From Gorillibacterium massiliense (GTDB lineage Bacteria; Bacillota; Bacilli; Paenibacillales; NBRC-103111), in assembly GCF_000455485.1 (NCBI RefSeq), contig NZ_CBQR020000025.1:35130-99129 (forward strand): DNA of 64,000 nt, given 5' to 3'. Below, piece by piece: positions 52,857 to 60,135 of the stretch (the stretch's first letter is position 1; every line of letters starts with the position of its first letter). The translations under genes were made by a program, and so were the position numbers. Under the pieces are notes generated by a model, which saw only the letters and a program-made list of their open reading frames with translations, did no database searches and was not told the origin of the DNA.

Positions 52857-53267
52857 TCAGGCGGTAGGTGTCGGTGCTTCGGTGGTGATCATCCAGCGGA
52901 CGCCGAATTTGTCCTCCAGCAACCCGAACAAGGCTCCCCAGAAGGCCGGCTTCAACGAGTCCAGCACCTGTCCGCCTTTGGCCAGATTGTCGAAGGCTTT
53001 GTGTGCTTCTTCGTCCGTTTTGAATTCAAGCGTTTGGCAGATGAACGTTCCTTTGGTTTCGGGTTCGAGAACGGCGTCTGACATAAGGAAGGTAATGCCG
53101 GCGACGGTCACGCTGAGATGTATCACTTTGTCTTTCCATTCTTCCTTGCCGCCTGGCAATTCTCCGTGGGTTTGCACGGAATCGATTTGCCCTCCCAGTG
53201 CTTCGACATAAAATTCCGCCTGGGCTTTTGCGTCTTCGGATAAGAAATAGGTGTAGTGCTTGGCCAT
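52857..53267 (-). CDS. VOC-family protein (PhnB/3-demethylubiquinone-MT-like)
   Basis: The 136-residue protein shows one glyoxalase/VOC unit of the PhnB type: KHYTYFLSEDAKAQAEFYVEALGG, HLSVTVAGITFLMSDAV, TLEFKTDEEAHKAFDNLAKGG and GALFGLLEDKFGVRWMITTE. The D-x-FGVRW motif is the PhnB hallmark. It may bind a metal or a small ligand; the substrate is not known. AAAGGATG eight bases before the ATG sets the start. It stands alone between the DUF3895 gene and the nre operon, in convergent/divergent orientation. Confidence 0.85.
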   Translation of the reverse strand: MAKHYTYFLSEDAKAQAEFYVEALGGQIDSVQTHGELPGGKEEWKDKVIHLSVTVAGITFLMSDAVLEPETKGTFICQTLEFKTDEEAHKAFDNLAKGGQVLDSLKPAFWGALFGLLEDKFGVRWMITTEAPTPTA

Positions 53268-53434
53268 GTTTTCAACATCCTTTCGTTATAGGAGTTTTAT
53301 GCCCGCCCTTCGATTATAGAGGATTTCCAAAAGCCGGAGCAATAATTATCGTAAAAAATGTTAGAAAGATCACAATCTTGTCGGCAATCTTTAAGTAGGA
53401 TAGAAGTATCTGCATAGAGAAAGCGGGTATACCA

Positions 53435-54682
53435 TTGAAAACGGCGCTGGGCAAGGCTATTTCTTTCACCGGCTTTATGATTGGGAACGGAATTTTAACA
53501 ATCAGCACGACTTTGCTCATTGTTTTGACCATAAAAGCGACCCTCGGAGGCAAAGAGGATACATGGCGATCCTACACGCCCATGTTTTTCTTTGTGCTTG
53601 TGATCACAACTCTCTTTTTCTTCTTGATCTATCTGCAAGGCCGCAGGCTTCGCTCGGAGCAGGAACAGCTGGCCAATGTGTTCATGCACAGCTCGGAAGG
53701 CGTGCTGATCCTCGACAACGAGAAGACTATTTTGCGGATTAACCCCGCTGCCCAAAGAATAATGAAGTCGGGAAGCGATACGGAACCGGCTAACTTTTGC
53801 GAAGTTTGTTCCAATTATCCCGGACTCGGCAAGCTTTGCACGTACCAAAATTGTTTTGTCTACGAAAATACGACGGAACCGGTAGAGCTGCAACTGGTCA
53901 CGCCCCGCAATGAAACCGTTTCGGTTCGCACCAGCGTCTCCCGCTATGAAGACCCGCTGCACGGGCCGCTCAGTGTGCTGCGCATCAAGGAAGTGGAGGA
54001 GAAGCGGCAGGAGGAGCAGCACCAAATCGCCAAAATGATCACTCACTCCATCCTTTCCGCCCAGGAAGACGAACGAAAGCGGATATCCCGGGAGCTGCAT
54101 GACGGCATCGGACAATCGCTGTACAGCATTCTGATCCAAACCGAGATGCTGAAGGATACCGCCGATGAGGAGCGGGTCGAAGCGCTGCAGGAAGCGATCC
54201 GCAATACCATCGAAGATATCCGCGATCTTTCGGCGGAGCTGCGGCCGTCAGCCCTAGACGATATCGGGCTTGTGGCGGCGCTGCGGAATTATTTTCGCAG
54301 TTATGGGCAGAAGTTCGGCATCCAGGTACATTTCATGGTGGAAGGGGATGCGGGCCGCATACCCTCGGCTCAAGAAACCGCCTTTTACCGTATCGTGCAG
54401 GAAGCATTGACGAACGCGGCGAAGTACGCCCATACCGACGTTGTCGACGTTCAACTGAAGCTTTCTCCGCTTTATGCGGAGCTGCTCATCCAGGATTACG
54501 GGTGCGGCTTCGTCATTACTTCGGAATTGCGCCAGGGAGTCGGCTTGTATAGCATGGAGGAACGGGTTAAAATCCTCAGAGGATGGTTTGATATGAATTC
54601 GCTTCCGGGGAAGGGTACGACGATCCGCGCGAAGGTACCCATAATGGAGGGCACTTCCGATCAACCAAAGGAGGGAAAATGA
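53435..54682 (+). CDS. nreB: NreB-like oxygen-sensing histidine kinase
   Basis: The 415-residue sensor kinase precedes nitrate genes. Two N-terminal helices (about 14-35 and 49-67) anchor it. A PAS domain (about 75-190) carries four Cys: Cys122, Cys125, Cys135, Cys140, spacing C-x2-C-x9-C-x4-C. Staphylococcal NreB, which is soluble, uses C-x2-C-x11-C-x2-C for an oxygen-labile [4Fe-4S] cluster, so this is a related but distinct arrangement. The HisKA_3 site is His in RKRISRELHDGIGQSL, and the HATPase has EALTNAAKYAHTD and QDYGCGF. TTG start after AAAGCGGG is tentative. It is coupled to nreC (stop and start overlap). It probably phosphorylates NreC when oxygen is low. Confidence 0.85.
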   Translation: MKTALGKAISFTGFMIGNGILTISTTLLIVLTIKATLGGKEDTWRSYTPMFFFVLVITTLFFFLIYLQGRRLRSEQEQLANVFMHSSEGVLILDNEKTILRINPAAQRIMKSGSDTEPANFCEVCSNYPGLGKLCTYQNCFVYENTTEPVELQLVTPRNETVSVRTSVSRYEDPLHGPLSVLRIKEVEEKRQEEQHQIAKMITHSILSAQEDERKRISRELHDGIGQSLYSILIQTEMLKDTADEERVEALQEAIRNTIEDIRDLSAELRPSALDDIGLVAALRNYFRSYGQKFGIQVHFMVEGDAGRIPSAQETAFYRIVQEALTNAAKYAHTDVVDVQLKLSPLYAELLIQDYGCGFVITSELRQGVGLYSMEERVKILRGWFDMNSLPGKGTTIRAKVPIMEGTSDQPKEGK

Positions 54683-55335
54683 TGGCGATCCGAGTCTTTA
54701 TCACTGACGATCATGCGGTGGTCCGCAGCGGCCTGCGCGCCGTTCTGGAAACGAAGCCGGGCATCACGGTGGTCGGCGAGGCAGCGGACGGCGTCGACTG
54801 TATAAAGCAAGCTCTTCAAGTGAGCCCGGATGTCGTGCTGATGGATCTCAGCATGCCGAACGGCCGCGACGGGCTGTATACGACAAGCGAGCTGCTGCAA
54901 TCCTTGCCTGAGGTCAAGGTGGTCATCTTGACGATGCACGACGACGAGCAGTATTTGTTCCGGGCTTTGAAGGCGGGAGCTTCCGGTTACCTGCTGAAAT
55001 CGGCGCCTGTCTCGGAGCTGGTTAAAGCTATCGAGCAGGTGCATCAGGGGCTTGTCTATCTGCATCCTTCGGCGACGAAAAAAGTGATTGAGGGCTATCT
55101 TCACGGCCAGACGAAGGATGATCAAGACGTATTCGAATCTCTCACGGAACGGGAAAAGGAAATCCTCAGTCTCGTCGCCAAAGGATACACTAATAAAGAA
55201 GTGGCGGAGCTGCTGTCCATTAGTGTGAAAACGGTGGAAAATCACAAAGGGAACCTGATGGATAAACTTCAGTTTACTAACCGCCGAGAATTGATGAAGT
55301 TTGCGCATGCGAGGGGGCTGCTTGATTTTGACTAA
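54682..55335 (+). CDS. nreC: NreC-like response regulator (NarL/FixJ type)
   Basis: The 217-residue two-domain regulator has a receiver (about 1-120: VFITDDHAVVRSGL, phosphoacceptor Asp55 in VVLMDLSMPNG, the Thr in VILTMHDD and the Lys in GYLLKSAP) and a LuxR/NarL HTH (about 145-205: LTEREKEILSLVAKGYTNKEVAELLSISVKTVENHKGNL). It should activate nitrate genes on phosphorylation by the adjacent kinase. Candidate binding sites (tandem GGG-N4-CCC repeats) precede narK and narG in this window. ATG 54679 and 54682 are adjacent; the second is better spaced (7 bases) from AGGAGG. Confidence 0.9.
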   Translation: MAIRVFITDDHAVVRSGLRAVLETKPGITVVGEAADGVDCIKQALQVSPDVVLMDLSMPNGRDGLYTTSELLQSLPEVKVVILTMHDDEQYLFRALKAGASGYLLKSAPVSELVKAIEQVHQGLVYLHPSATKKVIEGYLHGQTKDDQDVFESLTEREKEILSLVAKGYTNKEVAELLSISVKTVENHKGNLMDKLQFTNRRELMKFAHARGLLDFD

Positions 55336-56323
55336 TCGTAACGGGGATGCCGGCACCTTGCAACAGATGATACAGAAAGAGATGGCGGAGCTAAAGAGCG
55401 AGCTTAAGCTGGATTTTGTCGCCGTCGCCTTGACCGATGGGGAGTACCGCGATATCCACTGGCGATTCGCCCTAGGTGCCAACTCCGACCGCTACAAGAA
55501 AATCACCGTACGCATCGGTAAGGGCATGGCCGGAAAAGTACTGCAAGCCAAAAGCCCGTACGTCGTCACCGCATTCCCCGAGGAAGTGCAGGAGGAAATG
55601 CTGGAATATCCTATTTTTTTGGTGGAGTCGTTGCGGTCCGGCGTTGGCGTATCTGTAGATTCTTTCAAGCCGGAGCGAAGTCAAGCTTATGGCGTCCTGC
55701 TAATCGGCCAGCGGGAAATGCGGGAATTTACGGAGAAGGAAATCGAGCGGGTACAAATCTGCGCTCGGGAGCTGGGCAGGCTGTATGATTTGGATGATGA
55801 TGACGAGCCTGCTGCAATAAAGGGTGCGGAGAACGGATGCAACCCTGAGACGGGCAGCGATGTCAGCAGAGGCGATGAGGCAGCAGCCGGTAGGAGATCA
55901 GAATCGCGAAGCTTCGTCGCCGCGGTGGACACCTCCCGCAGGGAAGATGGACCCGTGCTTAAATTGCTCAGGGAAGCTCGGTTCGCGGGCGTTGACTGCG
56001 AGCTGCTGGATCAGCGGGTCACGCGGCTTGCAACCGCCAGACAACAAGAATTGGCTGCAGTTTTGGCCCAATTGGTGCAGGCTGGCATGCCTCCCGCAAA
56101 TCATCCGCGGCTGGTCATTGGGCAGGATGAAGACGGGCAGACACTGATCGAATTTGCTGCAGATGAGCTTATGGCACCGTCCCAGCAATTATTTCAACCG
56201 GTTATGAGTCAATTGAAATCGCTGAAATGCGATTTGGAGATCGGGCTTGCGGAAGATGGGCATTATGTCCGCTTTACGCTGCCGACTCGCTCACTTTTGG
56301 ATGAACCGCTTTGGCAGCTTTAG
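55328..56323 (+). CDS. NreA-like GAF protein with a C-terminal extension
   Basis: The 331-residue protein has an N-terminal GAF domain (about 15-150: LDFVAVALTDGEYRDIHWRFALG, RIGKGMAGKVLQAKSPYVV, GVGVSVDSFKPERSQAYGVLLIGQ), the fold of the nitrate sensor NreA, which inhibits NreB in staphylococci. NreA is about 150 residues; this one continues with an acidic linker (YDLDDDDEPAAIKG) and about 170 more residues including LLREARFAGVDCELLDQRV and a last alpha/beta part. TTG 55328 after GAGGGGG is chosen; it overlaps the stop of nreC by 8 bases. It is probably the nitrate-sensing or signal-modulating third member of the Nre system. Confidence 0.75.
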   Translation: MTNRNGDAGTLQQMIQKEMAELKSELKLDFVAVALTDGEYRDIHWRFALGANSDRYKKITVRIGKGMAGKVLQAKSPYVVTAFPEEVQEEMLEYPIFLVESLRSGVGVSVDSFKPERSQAYGVLLIGQREMREFTEKEIERVQICARELGRLYDLDDDDEPAAIKGAENGCNPETGSDVSRGDEAAAGRRSESRSFVAAVDTSRREDGPVLKLLREARFAGVDCELLDQRVTRLATARQQELAAVLAQLVQAGMPPANHPRLVIGQDEDGQTLIEFAADELMAPSQQLFQPVMSQLKSLKCDLEIGLAEDGHYVRFTLPTRSLLDEPLWQL

Positions 56324-56342
56324 AGAGGCGGAAACAGCAGAT

Positions 56343-56378
56343 GGGGAATTTCCTTGAAAGCAAATGAGGGAATTCCCC
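56343..56378 (+). promoter_or_regulatory. Tandem inverted repeats (putative NreC sites) before narK
   Basis: Two GGG-AATT-CCC-like repeats lie here: distal GGGGAATTTCCT centred at 56348.5 and proximal GAGGGAATTCCCC centred at 56372.5, 24 bases apart. They fit the TAGGG-N4-CCCTA pattern known for NreC. The proximal centre is 31.5 bases before the first base of the putative -10. The two repeats can also pair with each other and are followed by T8, so this may double as the terminator of the nre operon. Confidence 0.65.
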
Positions 56379-56403
56379 AATTTTTTTTAAGCGGGTCTCC
56401 TAG

Positions 56404-56409
56404 GATAAT
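56404..56409 (+). promoter_or_regulatory. Putative -10 of the narK promoter
   Basis: GATAAT lies 39 bases before the narK ATG. The -35 region is a T run without any TTGACA likeness, as expected for an activator-dependent promoter. Confidence 0.5.
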
Positions 56410-56447
56410 GAGTTCATCAGGCAATGAACTTAATAGGAGGTTTAGGT

Positions 56448-57980
56448 ATGAAGCCATCCAAGGCTAATCTCCCGCTGCAAACAACGAGTTTGATTCTCGG
56501 TTTTGCGGTTTGGGGCATCTTGTCATCGCTTATCTCATTCATCAAAGGCGATATCTCGCTTACGGCTCAGCAGCTTACGCTGGTTACGGCGGTACCCGTC
56601 GTCCTCGGCTCCATCCTGCGCGTTCCCTTCGGCTATTGGACTAATCGGTTCGGGGCACGCAACATGTTTTTTGTCAGCTTTGTCCTGCTTTTGATTCCCG
56701 TCTTTTACATCAGCCGGGCGTCCACTTTTGCGGATTTGATCCTGGGCGGCTTGTTTCTGGGGATCGCAGGAGCGACCTTTTCCGTGGGAGTTACTTCCTT
56801 GCCCAAATATTATCCTCGGGAAAAACATGGGTTAGTCAACGGTATTTACGGGTTGGGCAACCTTGGTTCGGCCATCAGCACCTTTTTTGCCCCGCTACTA
56901 GCGGAGAAGTTCGGATGGCAGACAACGGTGCGGTTTTACATGATCCTGTTGGTTATCTTGGCTCTTGCAAACTTTCTTATTGGAGACCGGAAGGAAGCCA
57001 AGCTGAAAACGTCATTGATCGTTCAGATCAAAGGGATATACCGCAACGAAAAACTTTGGCTGCTCTGTCTTTTCTACTTTATTACCTTCGGTTCTTTTGT
57101 TGCTTTTACCGTGTTCCTGCCCCATCACCTTGTCGATACCTTTGGAATCAGCAAAGTGTCCGCCGGACTCCGGACAGCAGGTTTTGTTACGCTGGCCACG
57201 TTTATGCGCCCTATAGGCGGATGGCTGGCTGACCGCATCAATCCATTTCGAATCCTAACTTTCGTTTTTGCCGGTTTGACGGCAGGCGGGATATTGTTAG
57301 CGTTTTCGCCGTCCATCGTACTGTTCACTGTCGGTTGTCTGCTTATCGGCTTCTGCGCCGGGGTTGGCAATGGCACGGTTTTCAAGCTGGTTCCCCTTTA
57401 TTTTTCCAAACAATCCGGTATTGCCAATGGTTTGATCTCCGCTTTAGGCGGCTTGGGCGGATTTTTCCCGCCGCTGATGCTGACGTCGCTTTACGCGATT
57501 ACGGGGCAGTACGCCATCGGATTTATGGCACTGGCGATGGCAGCGATTTGCAGCCTGCTGCTGGTTTTGTATCTCTACTGGCAAGATAAAGTAAAACTGG
57601 CGGAACAGATCATATCCAGCACTTCCCAGGCGATACTCGTCACAAACAAGTCGGGCATCATCATCAATGTCAATCCTGCGTTCACGGAGATTACCGGCTA
57701 TACCGCTGAGATGGCAATCGGACAAAAGCCTGGCATCTTGAAATCGGGACGGCATGACCGTGAATTCTATGATCGTCTATGGGGACAGTTAAAAGAGACG
57801 GGGGCCTGGAACGGTAAGATTTGGAACAAGAAGCATAACGGCAACATTTACTTGCAGATGTTAACTATTAATGGCATTAAGAATGATGTAGGCGAAATCA
57901 GCTACTTTGTCGGCGTCTTTCAAGAGATTGAAGCCACATCGTATCCGGATGGCCAACCTGCAAAAATACGCATGGCGTAA
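56448..57980 (+). CDS. narK: NarK nitrate/nitrite transporter fused to a PAS domain
   Basis: The 510-residue protein has a 12-helix MFS nitrate/nitrite porter domain at about 5-385, with the NNP signatures GATFSVGVTSLPKYYPREKHGLVNGIYGLGNLGSA and GNGTVFKLVPLYF, and the Arg residues of helices 2 and 8 (RVPFGYWTNRFG, RPIGGWLADRI). Beyond the last helix (LLLVLYLYWQDKV) it continues with a PAS domain of about 110 residues (AILVTNKSGIIINVNPAFTEITGYTAEMAIGQKPGIL). Ordinary NarK lacks this. The PAS might gate transport or sense redox state. AGGAGG seven bases before the ATG sets the start. It heads a probable operon with moeA and mobB. Confidence 0.9.
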   Translation: MKPSKANLPLQTTSLILGFAVWGILSSLISFIKGDISLTAQQLTLVTAVPVVLGSILRVPFGYWTNRFGARNMFFVSFVLLLIPVFYISRASTFADLILGGLFLGIAGATFSVGVTSLPKYYPREKHGLVNGIYGLGNLGSAISTFFAPLLAEKFGWQTTVRFYMILLVILALANFLIGDRKEAKLKTSLIVQIKGIYRNEKLWLLCLFYFITFGSFVAFTVFLPHHLVDTFGISKVSAGLRTAGFVTLATFMRPIGGWLADRINPFRILTFVFAGLTAGGILLAFSPSIVLFTVGCLLIGFCAGVGNGTVFKLVPLYFSKQSGIANGLISALGGLGGFFPPLMLTSLYAITGQYAIGFMALAMAAICSLLLVLYLYWQDKVKLAEQIISSTSQAILVTNKSGIIINVNPAFTEITGYTAEMAIGQKPGILKSGRHDREFYDRLWGQLKETGAWNGKIWNKKHNGNIYLQMLTINGIKNDVGEISYFVGVFQEIEATSYPDGQPAKIRMA

Positions 57981-58018
57981 TAGCAACATCGTGTATGGAA
58001 TGAGAGGGAGTGATCTCG

Positions 58019-59287
58019 ATGAGCGGGAGGAAGGATTCGGCTAATTTCATGCGCAGAGCCGTTACAGTTCAACAAGCGGTGGAGTCTGTGTTGGAATCGA
58101 TTCGGCCGTTAGGCCGGGAAGAGGTGCCGCTCGTGGCTTCTATCGGCCGATTCCTTGCGAAAGAAGTGACGGCGGCTCAACCGGTTCCTCACTTCCGTCG
58201 GTCGGGCATGGACGGCTTCGCCGTCAGGGCGGCGGATGTCGCGGAAGCGACAATCGCTGAGCCGGCAAGGTTATGGGTCGTCGATGACATTCCGGCAGGC
58301 GCTGTCTCAGGGAAGCGCCTCGGAGCTGGTGAGTGTGCCCGGATTATGACCGGCGCCGCCGTTCCTGAGGGAGCGGACGCTGTCATCAAGTATGAGATGA
58401 CCGAAGAGGATGATAAACCGCATGCGTCGGAAGGTGAGCTCGGCGTCCTCGTGAAAGGAAGCGTTGTTGTCGGGGAAAACATCTCGGCCATCGGTTCCGA
58501 AATCGCTGCCGGGGATATGGTGCTTCCGGCGGGAACGCGCATTGGGCAGGGAGAGATCGCGCTCCTCGCCATGTTTGGCGTAGCCCGGGTACCGGTGTTC
58601 ACTGCGCCGCGAGTGGCGGTATTGACCACCGGAAGCGAGCTGCTTGCCGTGGATCAACAGATTCAGCCGGGACGCATCCGCAACAGCAACGGCTATATGA
58701 TCGCAGCCGCCGTCGCGGAGTATGGCGGTTTGCCGTCGCTGCTTGACCCAGTCCCTGATGATGCGGGATTGGCGGGTGTAGCCATTCTTTCGGCACTTGC
58801 TGATTTTGACGCCGTTGTGACAACCGGCGGGGTATCCGTCGGGGACCACGATATCCTTTATGATGTCACCCAGGAATGGGATGGCGACTTGAAGTTCAAT
58901 AAGGTGATGATGCGCCCCGGCAGCCCGACAACCTTCGGGTTATGGAAGGGAAAGCCGTTGTTCGCCTTGTCCGGCAATCCCTCCGCCTGTTTTGTCGGTT
59001 GCAGGCTTTTTGTCGGTCCTGCTCTCCGCAAAATGCAGGGGACAAACCCCGAGCCGAAGCCGCGGTTGACTGCTCAATTAGCGGTGGATTACCCTAAGTC
59101 GGACCGTTTCACCCGGTTTGTTCGCGGGATTGTATCGGAAAACGGCGGAAAATTATCGGCTCGGCCCGTCGGCCCGGATCAATCCAGCGTCACCGTATCT
59201 CTGCGGGATGCCAACTGTTTGATCGTTCTGCCCGGTTCGCCAAAAGGCATTGAGGCGGGAACTCTTGTAGAAATCATTCTTCTTTGA
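58019..59287 (+). CDS. moeA: Molybdopterin molybdenumtransferase MoeA
   Basis: The 422-residue enzyme inserts molybdate into adenylated molybdopterin to make the cofactor needed by NarG. Domain order is typical: N-terminal VTVQQAVESVLESIRPLGREEVPL, the HFRRSGMDGFAVRA loop, the substrate region TGAAVPEGADAVI, the MoCF core TTGSELLAVDQQIQPGRIRNSNGYM and TTGGVSVGDHDIL, and MMRPGSPTTFG with LFALSGNPSACFVGC. The start at 58019 (ATG) is eight bases after AGAGGGAG. It follows narK closely (38 bases) and ends 17 bases before mobB, so the three are probably one operon driven by the narK promoter. Confidence 0.95.
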   Translation: MSGRKDSANFMRRAVTVQQAVESVLESIRPLGREEVPLVASIGRFLAKEVTAAQPVPHFRRSGMDGFAVRAADVAEATIAEPARLWVVDDIPAGAVSGKRLGAGECARIMTGAAVPEGADAVIKYEMTEEDDKPHASEGELGVLVKGSVVVGENISAIGSEIAAGDMVLPAGTRIGQGEIALLAMFGVARVPVFTAPRVAVLTTGSELLAVDQQIQPGRIRNSNGYMIAAAVAEYGGLPSLLDPVPDDAGLAGVAILSALADFDAVVTTGGVSVGDHDILYDVTQEWDGDLKFNKVMMRPGSPTTFGLWKGKPLFALSGNPSACFVGCRLFVGPALRKMQGTNPEPKPRLTAQLAVDYPKSDRFTRFVRGIVSENGGKLSARPVGPDQSSVTVSLRDANCLIVLPGSPKGIEAGTLVEIILL

Positions 59288-59304
59288 TGGAAGGAGAGGA
59301 AATC

Positions 59305-59925
59305 ATGCAAACCTTTGATTCATGGATGGAGCGCTCGCCGTTCCTGATGCCCATTGTTCAAATCGTCGGCTTTAAAAACAGCGGGAAAACGACATTGGCC
59401 TGTAAATTGATCGAGGCGTTAACCGCTTCCGGACTGAGGGTCGGTTCGGCGAAGCATGATGCCCATGAGTTCGACCTGGACGACTCGGGAACAGACAGCG
59501 CCCGGCAGTTGGAGGCTGGAGCCGTGGAAACCGTGCTCACCTCCGGCTCGCAAACCCGCTGGATGAGCCGGACGCCGGCGACACTTATAGATATCGTCAA
59601 GCAGCTGTACGGAAAGGTCGATATCCTTATCGCTGAAGGTTTCAAAGATGCGCCTTACCCGAAAATCGCCTTAATTCGGGAACCTGAAGACCTCGCCACT
59701 TTGTGGACGGCAGCTCAGGATGTGCGGATATGGGTAAGTTGGCAAACTCCCGATGCACTGGAGGCAGCAGCAGATAGTAAGCAGGCTACCCCGGCACTGT
59801 CCCATCTGCGCATTCTCTCGATTTTCGAGGAAGACAAGGTTTTGCAAGAAGCTGTTACCCTCGCCCTCACCCTCCACAATATTAGCTGCTCTAGACATCG
59901 AAAACTCGCAAAACCGCAAGGATAA
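59305..59925 (+). CDS. mobB: Molybdopterin-guanine dinucleotide biosynthesis adaptor MobB
   Basis: The 206-residue P-loop GTPase works with MobA to attach GMP to molybdopterin, giving the bis-MGD form of NarG. The Walker A motif is VGFKNSGKTTLACKL, followed by SAKHDAHEFDLDDSGTDSARQLEAGA (the MobB HDAHxF motif) and the Asp of KVDILIAEGFKDAPYPKIALIR, with EGFK as the family marker. An in-frame TTG at 59284 overlaps the moeA stop, but GGAGAGG before the ATG at 59305 decides the start. No mobA is in the window. The gene ends about 110 bases before the narG operator. Confidence 0.93.
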   Translation: MQTFDSWMERSPFLMPIVQIVGFKNSGKTTLACKLIEALTASGLRVGSAKHDAHEFDLDDSGTDSARQLEAGAVETVLTSGSQTRWMSRTPATLIDIVKQLYGKVDILIAEGFKDAPYPKIALIREPEDLATLWTAAQDVRIWVSWQTPDALEAAADSKQATPALSHLRILSIFEEDKVLQEAVTLALTLHNISCSRHRKLAKPQG

Positions 59926-60035
59926 ACGGCTAACGCCGACAATAGGACCCAGATGCCAGGACGAGCGACGTTTACCATAGCGAAATAAGACTTATTATAG
60001 CGCCAAGCTCTTATAAACTCTTATGAAGTGAAAAC

Positions 60036-60071
60036 TAGGGAATTCCCTCGACGCAAGTGAGGGAGTTCCCC
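60036..60071 (+). promoter_or_regulatory. Tandem inverted repeats (putative NreC sites) before narG
   Basis: Distal TAGGGAATTCCCTC is centred at 60042.5 and proximal GAGGGAGTTCCCC at 60065.5, 23 bases apart. The distal copy is nearly identical to the NreC consensus TAGGG-N4-CCCTA. The proximal centre is 31.5 bases before the first base of the putative -10, exactly as at narK. The paired repeats plus a T run could also act as the terminator of moeA-mobB. An upstream near-repeat CTCTTATAAA / CTCTTATGAA lies at about 60009-60028. Confidence 0.7.
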
Positions 60072-60096
60072 TCTCTTTTTTACAGGCTCCCGCGGC

Positions 60097-60102
60097 TACA
60101 AT
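60097..60102 (+). promoter_or_regulatory. Putative -10 of the narG promoter
   Basis: TACAAT lies 34 bases before the narG ATG, with no good -35 (T-rich). With a start near 60109, the proximal operator is centred at about -43.5, the class II activator position. Confidence 0.55.
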
Positions 60103-60135
60103 GAGAGTAGATCAAGCCGTTAGGGAGATGAGCCG

